A stretch of 46,439 bases of DNA from a virus: IMG/VR virus record IMGVR_UViG_3300001282_000991, positions 1-46,439 of that record; one strand, given 5' to 3'. Every line of letters begins with the position of its first letter. The stretch's first letter is position 1. Below the pieces are notes generated by a model. It was not told the DNA's origin and made no database searches. It saw nothing but the letters and a program-made list of their open reading frames with translations. Of the stretch, positions 7,175 through 15,764 are shown in pieces. The position numbers were made by a program, and so were the translations under genes.

Positions 7175-8730
7175 TGGGTAGAAAACAAACTGAAGATTTT
7201 CTCGAATTCAAACAGAGAATGATTGATCCGATATCTGAAACATTTTGCGCCGCAAAATGGTATAATGCTACCATTTGGTTGGGTCATGGTCAAACAACAT
7301 CATGCCATCACCCTCCTGGTCATTATATTGACCCGAAAGAATTAGAAGCAAATCCCTCAGCGATTCATAATACACAGCATAAGAAATTAATGCGTAAGAT
7401 GATGCAAGAAGGTAAGAGACCAAACGAGTGTGAGTATTGTTGGAAGGTCGAGGACATTGGTCGCAACAACGTTTCTGATCGAGTATACAAGACAGAAATC
7501 TTTACAGACGCAGACATTCAAAAGGCAGCGACTATGCCTTGGGAAGAAGATGTAACTCTCAGAACTCTCGAGATTAGTTTTGACCGCACCTGCAATTTTG
7601 CCTGTTCATATTGTAATCCAGGATTTTCTACAACGTGGGTTAAGGACATTAGGACACATGGTCCATATCGCAACATTCAAAGTGATGGTCGAGGACATTT
7701 TATCGACGATTCTCCTTGGGCAAAACCCGCAGCAGACAAGGAAGAAAATAATCCATATATTCAAGCGTTTTGGAAATGGTGGGAATCAGATCTTCAAGAT
7801 AATTTACAGGAAATCCGCATCACAGGTGGCGAACCTTTGATGGCAAACAGCGTTTGGAAATTGTTTGACTGGTTTAAGAACAATCCAGAGAAGGGCAAGA
7901 AACTTAGGTTTGCTATGAATTCTAATCTTGTTCCAAAGAAAGCATTACTCGATAAACTAATTGAGATGTCGCAACACGTCCCAGATTTTGAAGTCTATAC
8001 TAGTAATGAATCCTATGGTAAACACTCAGAGTATATTCGCGATGGTATGATATATGATCAATGGAAGGACAACATTCATCGATTGATTACTGAAGGTAAT
8101 CTGAAAAGATTGCATGTGATGATGACTATTAACAGTCTATGTTTGTCATCTATTACTGAATTTATGGACGATATGCTTGACCTAAAGCGAACATATGGTT
8201 ATCAGTATCCAACCATGACCTTGAATCTTCTGCGATTTCCTAGTTTCCAGAGTCCTGCTATTCTTCCAATTCATATCAAGGAATTCTACAAAAAGAAGTT
8301 GGAAAACTGGTTAGCAGATATCGTAAGCAAGGAAGAACAAGACCAGAACGGTAGGTTGCTCTTCACCCACATGGAACGTGCGCATGTCCAGCGGTTGATC
8401 GATTACCTTGATGTAATTAAAACTCCGCACATGAATACCAGTGAAGAAGCAAAACTCTGGAACGATTTTAAGAACTTCTACCTACAGTATGACGTTCGTC
8501 GTGGTAAGGACTTCCGCGAAACCTTCCCTCCAATTTTTGTTGATTTTATCAATAGTGTCGATGTCCCTGTTCCAACAAAGGAAGAAATTCTCGGTAAAAA
8601 TTATCGAGAAGATACTGGATTGAAAGAACGAGCAGGTAATCCTGCTACTGCTGAAGAAGGATATATCAGCGACGAACTCGCGCATGGATGGAATACCAAG
8701 ACAGATAGTTTAGGCGCAAATGAGCGATAA
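7174..8730 (+). CDS. Radical SAM enzyme 3 (HPP subgroup)
   Basis: 518 residues, the longest of the eight. Cysteines 140, 144 and 147 in CNFACSYC; GGEP at 218-221. N-terminal module CAAKW, TSCHHPPG and ECEYCW. NPYIQAFWKWW aligns with the duplicated block of genes 1 and 2 but its DNA has diverged, so it was not part of the recent conversion. A C-terminal tail of about 50 residues beyond the family core is Glu/Asn/Gly-rich and probably disordered. It overlaps the next gene by 11 bases. Confidence 0.93.
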   Translation: MGRKQTEDFLEFKQRMIDPISETFCAAKWYNATIWLGHGQTTSCHHPPGHYIDPKELEANPSAIHNTQHKKLMRKMMQEGKRPNECEYCWKVEDIGRNNVSDRVYKTEIFTDADIQKAATMPWEEDVTLRTLEISFDRTCNFACSYCNPGFSTTWVKDIRTHGPYRNIQSDGRGHFIDDSPWAKPAADKEENNPYIQAFWKWWESDLQDNLQEIRITGGEPLMANSVWKLFDWFKNNPEKGKKLRFAMNSNLVPKKALLDKLIEMSQHVPDFEVYTSNESYGKHSEYIRDGMIYDQWKDNIHRLITEGNLKRLHVMMTINSLCLSSITEFMDDMLDLKRTYGYQYPTMTLNLLRFPSFQSPAILPIHIKEFYKKKLENWLADIVSKEEQDQNGRLLFTHMERAHVQRLIDYLDVIKTPHMNTSEEAKLWNDFKNFYLQYDVRRGKDFRETFPPIFVDFINSVDVPVPTKEEILGKNYREDTGLKERAGNPATAEEGYISDELAHGWNTKTDSLGANER

Positions 8731-10111
8731 GATTCTTCCTAAATGGGAAAGGGGAAGAGTGCTTCCCGATAGTCCCAACAAGGTGTTTTGTACTGCTCCA
8801 TGGACGCACACATACATTAGTCCACAGGCGGAAAGAAGACTGTGTTGTGCAAGTAGAGAGCAACACAGTTTTCAGAAACAGTACATCGATGCGAGCAATG
8901 ACTCCAAGTATGGAGAAGTTACTGAGAGCAAAACAGAAGTAGATGACTTTAATCCAGTTTCTTTGAAGGAACACTGGAACAGCGAATACATGAAAGACAT
9001 TCGTCGCAAATTAATGGCAGGTGAACGCATCTCACAGTGTGATGTTTGCAACGACGATATTCTCAGTGTGAGCAATTATAGAAGTTGGTTTACTGGAGCA
9101 TTGTTTAATGATAAAATTCAAGAATGCTTTGACTCAACTGACGAAACTGGGTACACTACAATGGAACCCATATCATTTGATTATCGCTTTAGTAATCTAT
9201 GCAATTTTAAATGTAGAATGTGCGGTGAGCAACTAAGTTCTACGTGGGAAACTGAAAAGCGTAAGTATAATCTTTGGACTCCAGAGAGTCAACCATTTAT
9301 GGTTCCTGAGATTAAGAAAAAAATGCAGCAGTTTCAGAAAGAAGTAATAGAAGAAGAATTTCGGGATGCTATTACACGAGGAATTGTTGAAGAATGTTAT
9401 TGGGTCGGTGGTGAACCCTTGATGTATGATATACATTGGTGGGCGCTGCAAGAAATGGTAGACAATGGATCTTCTAAGAACTGTCATCTTCGATATAATA
9501 CAAATCTAAGCAGAGTTGATTACTTCGGTAAGAATCTTTATGATTATCTTCCTCAGTTTAAGAACTGGTTGATATGTGCTAGTATAGATGGAACTGAAGA
9601 GATCGTAGAGTTTATTCGTAAAGGAATAGTTTGGAAAGAGTGGTTAGAGAACTTTAAGAAAGGTCTTGAGTTACCACACGGCAAGGATCGGATGGTTCTT
9701 GACCTGACTATTACTGGACCTGGAATGTTTAGTCTTAAAAATCTATTCGACCTCAGCAAAGAACTAGATGTTCGTATTGAAACTAAAATTATGTTTGCGT
9801 TTCATCCAGATATTGTTTTAAGTCCGTTCGCTTGGCCTAGACATATTCTTGATCGCCACATCGACTCGCTATTGGAGTACATGATTCCACGTGGGACTAA
9901 TAAGCAAATTACGTTGATTAAAACATTACAAGAAATGAAAAATAGACCGACATTCCAAGAACAATGGCCTGATCAGGCAGAACAAGCATTTAAAAATGGA
10001 TCAAATTATCAAAAGATTCTTGATCACATTAGAAAAGATTCCAATGTAAATTTGAGAACTATATACTCTGAAGACCCAGAATTATACGATTGGTGGACAC
10101 GATATGACTAA
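8720..10111 (+). CDS. Radical SAM enzyme 4 (CC subgroup)
   Basis: 463 residues. Cysteines 161, 165 and 168 in CNFKCRMC; GGEP at 230-233. Its N-terminal module differs from the first three enzymes: CTAPWTHTYISP, then LCCAS with adjacent cysteines, then QCDVCNDD. That is the classical SPASM/twitch pattern, placed ahead of the core. The core includes VEFIRKG where the others have AEYIRRG. It differs enough to act on a different substrate or step. It ends by overlapping radical SAM gene 5 by 8 bases. Confidence 0.92.
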   Translation: MSDKILPKWERGRVLPDSPNKVFCTAPWTHTYISPQAERRLCCASREQHSFQKQYIDASNDSKYGEVTESKTEVDDFNPVSLKEHWNSEYMKDIRRKLMAGERISQCDVCNDDILSVSNYRSWFTGALFNDKIQECFDSTDETGYTTMEPISFDYRFSNLCNFKCRMCGEQLSSTWETEKRKYNLWTPESQPFMVPEIKKKMQQFQKEVIEEEFRDAITRGIVEECYWVGGEPLMYDIHWWALQEMVDNGSSKNCHLRYNTNLSRVDYFGKNLYDYLPQFKNWLICASIDGTEEIVEFIRKGIVWKEWLENFKKGLELPHGKDRMVLDLTITGPGMFSLKNLFDLSKELDVRIETKIMFAFHPDIVLSPFAWPRHILDRHIDSLLEYMIPRGTNKQITLIKTLQEMKNRPTFQEQWPDQAEQAFKNGSNYQKILDHIRKDSNVNLRTIYSEDPELYDWWTRYD

Positions 10112-11336
10112 GTTTCCGATTAAAACTGATACTGCTTGTCAATTTAAGTGGACTTGGAGCACGATTTTCCTTTCGAAAGGAACAACATCTAGTTGTCACA
10201 GATGTAAAAACTGGGAGTTAAATGAGATCGATTTTAAAGATTTCCACAACCACCCAGGAAAGGTTCAAGATCGAGAAAAGATGCTTGATGGACAATGGCC
10301 TGGTAATGGTTGTGAATATTGTAAACGAATTGAAGACGCAGGTGGTAACAGCGAACGAACAGCATATATCAATGATGCTGATTATTGCCCACCAGAACTT
10401 GAAGATAACCCATTCGCTACTAAAGTAACACCAAGAATCCTTGAAGTATATTTTACTAATCTATGCAATCAAGCGTGTGTTTATTGCAGTCCATTGTTCA
10501 GTTCGGTAATCGAACAGGAAATAAAGAAGTATGGACCTCTTGAAACTGAATACGATCTAGAGGGTTCATTTAAACCAAAAGAAAATTACCTTGAACTCAA
10601 AGATAAATTTTGGGAATGGATGGAAGAACACTCAACTGAATTATACGACTTTCAAATTCTCGGCGGAGAACCTCTGTATCAACCTGAATTTGAAGAGTGT
10701 CTTGCGTATTTCGAGAGAACGAGTCATCCAAATTTAAATTGGAAGATCTTTTCGAATCTGAAACATCCCTCCGATAAATTTCTAGAAAAGATTCAAAAAA
10801 TAGATAAACTGGTTGAATCGGGTAAATTGAAATCCTTTGGTATTGTGTGTAGCATGGATTGCTGGGGGGATGAGGCAGAATTTGCTCGCCATGGAATGAG
10901 TTTGCAAAATTGGGAAGAAAATTTTAATACTCTATTGAAAAGTAAGAATGTTCGAATTAATATACAGGCAACACTGTCCTCTGTGACTTTACCAACAGCA
11001 TATGTTTTTGTTGACAAACTCGTAGAATGGTCCAAGATCAAAAATATTAATTATGGTGCAAATGTTGTTGCGGTACCATCATTCATGGATCCTGCTATTT
11101 TCGGTTCTGAATTAAAACCGTTTATAGATAAATTAAATGATTCTCTCGCCAAAAGTCCTTGGAAAGATGCGGCAGCATATATTGCTGGTTTTGGTAATAT
11201 GATCATTTCAACAGAACCTGATTCTGAAAAATTACAGCGACTAAAAAACTACTTAAACAGACTAGACCAGCGAAGGGGACAAAGTTGGAGAAGAGTATAT
11301 CCATGGATGGAGAAAAGTTTTGACAAATTTATCTAA
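10104..11336 (+). CDS. Radical SAM enzyme 5 (divergent HPP-like)
   Basis: 410 residues. Cysteines 121, 125 and 128 in CNQACVYC, where Gln replaces the usual Phe or Leu; GGEP at 187-190. The N-terminal module is CQFKW, then SCHRCKN in place of SCHHPP, then GCEYCKR. It therefore belongs near genes 1-3 but has lost the His-Pro-Pro signature, which could change the ligands of a second cluster. It has the AEFARHG equivalent of the conserved AEYIRxG segment. Start and stop both overlap neighbours. Confidence 0.9.
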   Translation: MTKFPIKTDTACQFKWTWSTIFLSKGTTSSCHRCKNWELNEIDFKDFHNHPGKVQDREKMLDGQWPGNGCEYCKRIEDAGGNSERTAYINDADYCPPELEDNPFATKVTPRILEVYFTNLCNQACVYCSPLFSSVIEQEIKKYGPLETEYDLEGSFKPKENYLELKDKFWEWMEEHSTELYDFQILGGEPLYQPEFEECLAYFERTSHPNLNWKIFSNLKHPSDKFLEKIQKIDKLVESGKLKSFGIVCSMDCWGDEAEFARHGMSLQNWEENFNTLLKSKNVRINIQATLSSVTLPTAYVFVDKLVEWSKIKNINYGANVVAVPSFMDPAIFGSELKPFIDKLNDSLAKSPWKDAAAYIAGFGNMIISTEPDSEKLQRLKNYLNRLDQRRGQSWRRVYPWMEKSFDKFI

Positions 11337-12516
11337 GGTTTGTTCGTTACCATTTACGCATCTAGCGACTCATCCCAACGGACACACTAGTTTTTGTTGC
11401 ATCAGCGACCATACAAATTGTGCAAGTCATGCCAAGCGAGGGGGTAAATCTATCTCATTGAATGATGTTTCAATTCGCGAAATGCACAATAGCGAAACAT
11501 ATACACAAGTCAGATTGGATATGCTTGCTGGCAAAGAACCTGATGCATGTAAACGCTGCTACGACGAAGAGCGATCTGGTATAAAAAGTAAGAGACTCGA
11601 AGAAAACGAGAGATATCTAGCATCTTCCATGGAGGTGATAAATTCCATGAACCCAGACGGTCACATTGATAATATGGATTTTCAGTTTATCGAGTTGCGC
11701 CTTGGTAATGTTTGTAATTTAAAATGCAGAACTTGTAATCCAGTTTCTAGTAGTAAATGGGTCGTAGAACATGCAGAACTTAGCAAAGAACTTGATTTCG
11801 TTACAGACTATTCTAACGTAGAATCTGGAGTTTGGTTTGAACTGGATAGATTCTGGGGAGAATTATTAAATAATTCTCCAAACCTGAAACGAATTTATGT
11901 CAATGGCGGTGAACCGACTTTAGTAGAAAAACATTTTGCGTTTCTTCATAATCTAATTGATTCTGGTCGTGCGAGCAATATTGACCTGTGGTATAATATA
12001 AATGTTACTAATCTTCCGCACGAGTTGATTAATATATGGGGCAAATTTAAATCAATTACTGTTACTGCCAGTATCGATGACCTGTTTAAAAGAAACGATT
12101 ATATTCGTTCAGGCAGTCAATGGGCAGATATTGTATTCAATTTATCAAAACTTAAACTCACAGAAACAATTGATCTGAGTATTTGTCAAACATTGAGTAT
12201 TTACAATATTTTCTATGTTGATAAATTTTATAATTTCTTTAAAGATTATCGTATTCACCATAACTGGTGTTACGATCCCGCATTCTTAAGTCCTTGGAAT
12301 TTACCAGATGATGTGAAGAAAACAATTATTGATAATTGTAAGTCTATGCCAGATTATGAACGAAATAATATTGAACAAACTCTCATGAAACCAAGAAACG
12401 AAACTCAATTTAAGCAATTTATTGCATACAACAGAAAACTTGATCTTATGCGCAAAACAAAATTTTCGGACATATTCCCAGAACTAGCAGCGGCGATTAA
12501 CTATGATGGACAATAA
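11320..12516 (+). CDS. Radical SAM enzyme 6 (CC subgroup, TTG start)
   Basis: 398 residues. Cysteines 132, 136 and 139 in CNLKCRTC; GGEP at 196-199. N-terminal module CSLPFTHLATHPNG, then FCCIS, then ACKRCYDEE. The start is TTG at 11320, inside the previous gene, with GGAG about eight bases upstream; no ATG lies before the first module cysteine, and the paralogues begin at the same place relative to it. The KSKRLEENERY segment after the module is shared with genes 7 and 8. Confidence 0.9.
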   Translation: MTNLSKVCSLPFTHLATHPNGHTSFCCISDHTNCASHAKRGGKSISLNDVSIREMHNSETYTQVRLDMLAGKEPDACKRCYDEERSGIKSKRLEENERYLASSMEVINSMNPDGHIDNMDFQFIELRLGNVCNLKCRTCNPVSSSKWVVEHAELSKELDFVTDYSNVESGVWFELDRFWGELLNNSPNLKRIYVNGGEPTLVEKHFAFLHNLIDSGRASNIDLWYNINVTNLPHELINIWGKFKSITVTASIDDLFKRNDYIRSGSQWADIVFNLSKLKLTETIDLSICQTLSIYNIFYVDKFYNFFKDYRIHHNWCYDPAFLSPWNLPDDVKKTIIDNCKSMPDYERNNIEQTLMKPRNETQFKQFIAYNRKLDLMRKTKFSDIFPELAAAINYDGQ

Positions 12517-13720
12517 ACATTTTTGTTTAATACCTTGGACGCACATGCATACGTGGCCGAACGGCAATGCGTATATGTGTTGTGGCGCAGATCCAGACAA
12601 ACCCATAGGAGTTCTGTCAGACGAGACAACTCTCAAAGATCTGTGGAATTCAGAACAAATGAAAAGAAACAGACTATTAATGCTTGAAAACAAGCATGTT
12701 CCTGAATGTGTTCGTTGTTATGAGATCGAAGCAAATGGTGGACGCAGTTTACGAATTGATCATAACATTACTTTCAAACATCACATGGACATATTAGAAG
12801 AAACGAATCCAGATGGAAGTTTGGATCGTCTAAACATGCCATATGTTGACTTTCGTTTTAGCAATTTCTGCAACTTGCGCTGTAGAACATGTGGTCCAGA
12901 TCTTAGTAGTAAATGGGCATCTGATCATGCGAAACTAAATCCGTCCACTGTTGAAAAATATTCGAAGGTTATTAAACCAGACATTAATCCAACAATTTTC
13001 TGGGACCAGATTGATGAAATTTTCCCTACAATCGAACGAATCTATTTCGCTGGTGGCGAACCTCTTATTATGGAAGAACACTACAGACTATTAGATATGC
13101 TAATAGAAAACGGAAGAACAGATGTTGTTTTATTATACAACACCAATTTTACTTCTCTGAAATATAAAGATAAAAATGTATTAGATTACTGGAAACAGTT
13201 TAGGAATGTGACTGTTTGCGCTTCGTTGGATTCTTGGGGGTCTCGAGCAGAATATATGCGCAAAGATTTGCGATGGGATATTGTTGAACAGAACTTTAGA
13301 GAGGTTAAACAACGCTGCCCGCATGTTCGTCTCGACATTGGATTAACATTGAGCATATTCAATTTTTCTACACTGGTCGAGTACTATGAATATATGGTTG
13401 ATAATAAATTCATTCATCCTGATGGATTGAATATTAATATTTTAACAAACCCTGTCTGGTATAAACCATCCTGCATTCCGATCGAGTATAGATTACAAAT
13501 TGCTGAGAAATATAAACAGAAATTAGATTATCTTATATCAAATAAATTGTGCGGAAGTATTATGCGAGATAGATGGCAACTTGCAATCAATTATATCACA
13601 AACGAGGAAGAACCGAAAAATCTTTCGGCATTTAAAAATTTGACTCGCACTATGGATAGACTTAGATCTGAATCTTTTGTGGAAATCTTTCCAGAATTGA
13701 AGTTTTTGTTCGATGAGTGA
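12503..13720 (+). CDS. Radical SAM enzyme 7 (CC subgroup)
   Basis: 405 residues. Cysteines 123, 127 and 130 in CNLRCRTC; GGEP at 184-187. Module CLIPWTHMHTWPNG, MCCGAD and ECVRCYEIE is almost a textbook SPASM half. It shares TCGPDLSSKW with the CNPVSSSKW block of gene 6, so genes 6 and 7 are close paralogues. Overlaps gene 6 by 14 bases and gene 8 by 8 bases. Confidence 0.92.
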   Translation: MMDNKHFCLIPWTHMHTWPNGNAYMCCGADPDKPIGVLSDETTLKDLWNSEQMKRNRLLMLENKHVPECVRCYEIEANGGRSLRIDHNITFKHHMDILEETNPDGSLDRLNMPYVDFRFSNFCNLRCRTCGPDLSSKWASDHAKLNPSTVEKYSKVIKPDINPTIFWDQIDEIFPTIERIYFAGGEPLIMEEHYRLLDMLIENGRTDVVLLYNTNFTSLKYKDKNVLDYWKQFRNVTVCASLDSWGSRAEYMRKDLRWDIVEQNFREVKQRCPHVRLDIGLTLSIFNFSTLVEYYEYMVDNKFIHPDGLNINILTNPVWYKPSCIPIEYRLQIAEKYKQKLDYLISNKLCGSIMRDRWQLAINYITNEEEPKNLSAFKNLTRTMDRLRSESFVEIFPELKFLFDE

Positions 13721-14873
13721 AACCTTTTGTATCTTGCCATTTATTCATCTTGAAGCAAGATCAGATAGTTTCATTGCGCCTTGTTGTATGAGTCAAGAAT
13801 TCTATCGCAAAGAAGATGGCACATATTATACTCTAAGTAAAGACACATTAAGTGAAGTTTGGAATTCTAAATCTATTGAAACGCTGCGCGAGAATTTGAT
13901 TGGTGGCAAAAAACCTACTGCGTGTGAATCTTGCTGGAAAGAGGAAGATCTTGGGAAAGAGAGCAAGAGAATCCGAGAGAATCGTCGGTGGGGCGTAGAT
14001 ACTACACCATCTTTGAAATTTCTTGACTTAAAACTGGGCAATACTTGTAATTTGAAGTGTAGGATTTGTAGTCCAGGAAGTTCGAGCAATTGGTTGAAAG
14101 AACATAAAGATCTCTATGGATCAGATGTAGTAAGTAGTATTGCTCGTATGGTCAACTCAGATAAACGAAGTGTGATGCAGTGGCCTGAAAACAATCCTGC
14201 CTTTTGGGATGATCTTGATTCTCATCTCGAAAAAGTAGAATTATTTGAAATTTATGGTGGCGAACCATTTTTAATATCAAATCACTTTTCAGTATTGAAG
14301 AAAAGTATTGACAAGGGTTATAGTAAAAACCAGAGAATCCACTACAACACAAATGGAACTATTTTTCCGGAAGATGCGGTAAATAATATTTGGCCGCATT
14401 TCAAAGAAGTTGATATTATGATCAGTATTGATGGAATCGAAGAGCAATTTGAATATCAACGATATCCTGCGCAATGGGAAGCAGTACTTGCAAATATTCA
14501 TAAATTTCGAGAGAGTTTTTCAGGTGACTTGCAAATTTGTATGACAGTTAGTTCGTTGAATGTTTACTATCTTCCAGAGTACTTAGAATATTTCAACAAT
14601 ATTGGAATTAATGTTTGGTTGAATATATTATATCATCCATCTGTATATTCTGTGTGCCATTTAAGTCAAAGAGTAAAAGAACACGTTATAGAAAAACTAA
14701 ACAACAATCTTTCGCTAAATCAAGATATGCAAGCAATAATAAATTATATGAGTAGTTCTACTGACGATATGCAAACAAAATTTATAGAAAAGGTAATACT
14801 ACATGATAAGTATCGTAAACAGAATTATTTTTCTACGTTTAAAGAGTTCGGGGAACTATTATGCGAAATTTAA
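13713..14873 (+). CDS. Radical SAM enzyme 8 (CC subgroup, shortest)
   Basis: 386 residues, the shortest member. Cysteines 112, 116 and 119 in CNLKCRIC; GGEP at 182-185. Module CILPFIHLEA, PCCMS and ACESCWKEED. The segment corresponding to AEYIRxG is altered to EQFEYQRYP, so this enzyme departs most from the common core after the GGEP motif. Last radical SAM gene of the run; its end overlaps a 33-codon gene. Confidence 0.9.
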   Translation: MSETFCILPFIHLEARSDSFIAPCCMSQEFYRKEDGTYYTLSKDTLSEVWNSKSIETLRENLIGGKKPTACESCWKEEDLGKESKRIRENRRWGVDTTPSLKFLDLKLGNTCNLKCRICSPGSSSNWLKEHKDLYGSDVVSSIARMVNSDKRSVMQWPENNPAFWDDLDSHLEKVELFEIYGGEPFLISNHFSVLKKSIDKGYSKNQRIHYNTNGTIFPEDAVNNIWPHFKEVDIMISIDGIEEQFEYQRYPAQWEAVLANIHKFRESFSGDLQICMTVSSLNVYYLPEYLEYFNNIGINVWLNILYHPSVYSVCHLSQRVKEHVIEKLNNNLSLNQDMQAIINYMSSSTDDMQTKFIEKVILHDKYRKQNYFSTFKEFGELLCEI

Positions 14874-14962
14874 TTGATAAAATCTATAACTGGTGGCATC
14901 GTCGGAAATTGAAGAAAAGATTTAAAGAATTGTCAAAGAGAGACCCGTTCATCTATGATTAG
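14861..14962 (+). CDS. 33-residue conserved-looking microprotein
   Basis: The frame ATG 14861 to TAG 14962 encodes a 33-residue, strongly basic peptide ending in KRDPFIYD, with a Trp pair (NWWHRRKLKKR). It overlaps the radical SAM gene before it by 13 bases and the SGNH gene after it by 8, as expected for a coupled operon gene and not for chance. Short proteins ending in a similar DPFIY motif are, to my recollection, common in marine T4-like phages. It could be an amphipathic membrane- or nucleic-acid-binding peptide, or less likely a substrate peptide for the radical SAM enzymes. No function is established. Confidence 0.65.
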   Translation: MRNLIDKIYNWWHRRKLKKRFKELSKRDPFIYD

Positions 14963-15764
14963 GGGAAAATATAAACGTCTTGTTGCTTACGGGTGTAGTT
15001 TTACTGCTGGTGATGAATTGGCAGATTCGCAGGTTCTAGGTATTCCTGAGGAAGAAGTTGATGCTCTTAAACGGGCAGGAATTTCAAGGGAAGATTTATA
15101 TGGAAACTTGCGCTCAAGAACAGATGAAGTCCTAGAAATAAATAAAACTCTTGCTTGGCCGCGATGGTTCGCAGATTATTATGGAGTTCCATACTCAAAT
15201 CGTGCCAGACCTGGTGGATCAATTCAACAGATGCTATATCGCGTCGAACGAGACTTGGCAAATAATCTTATAGACCCTGATGACCTAGTAATTATTGGAT
15301 TGTCTAGTATGTACCGTTGGTTTCAATTTGACGAGAAGGGGAATGAATTATCTTGGGTTTTTACAAAGGCCTTTGGAGCTAAGGGCAGATTTCTAAAATT
15401 TAATGAATCATTGGTCGAGAATTACGTTCATGAATATAACATTATTTGGCAATATTATCTTTGTTTGAATTACCTACAAATGCTTGCTGATAGACATCCA
15501 AATATTAAACTGATACATGCAATTAGTCCATTTTCACACGAAAAAGATTTTGTTGCAGGAAATAATAAATTGAGAAAAGAGTTTATGAAAACCATAGAAT
15601 CTATGAAATTTCCTGCTTTGCTGAACGAAAAATATGGAATGGGTCAACTCTATAGTCACATACATCCAGAAAAAAGTACTCATGGATATGGACATCCAAA
15701 GATACAATTCCAAAAACAATTTGCTTGGTTGGTTGTTAATTGGATTGAAATGTTAGATGATTGA
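14955..15764 (+). CDS. SGNH/GDSL-type hydrolase-like protein
   Basis: 269 residues with SGNH blocks: Ser15 in YGCSFTAGDEL (block I), RPGGSIQQM at about 82-90 (block II glycine region), GLSSMYRW at about 115-122 (block III, with Ser in place of the usual Asn) and a C-terminal HGYGHP at about 241-246 supplying the histidine of block V. Members act as esterases, lipases or acetyl-transfer enzymes on glycans and lipids. No signal peptide, so it acts inside the infected cell. It overlaps the carbamoyltransferase start and follows the microprotein, placing it in the radical SAM operon. Confidence 0.8.
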   Translation: MIRGKYKRLVAYGCSFTAGDELADSQVLGIPEEEVDALKRAGISREDLYGNLRSRTDEVLEINKTLAWPRWFADYYGVPYSNRARPGGSIQQMLYRVERDLANNLIDPDDLVIIGLSSMYRWFQFDEKGNELSWVFTKAFGAKGRFLKFNESLVENYVHEYNIIWQYYLCLNYLQMLADRHPNIKLIHAISPFSHEKDFVAGNNKLRKEFMKTIESMKFPALLNEKYGMGQLYSHIHPEKSTHGYGHPKIQFQKQFAWLVVNWIEMLDD

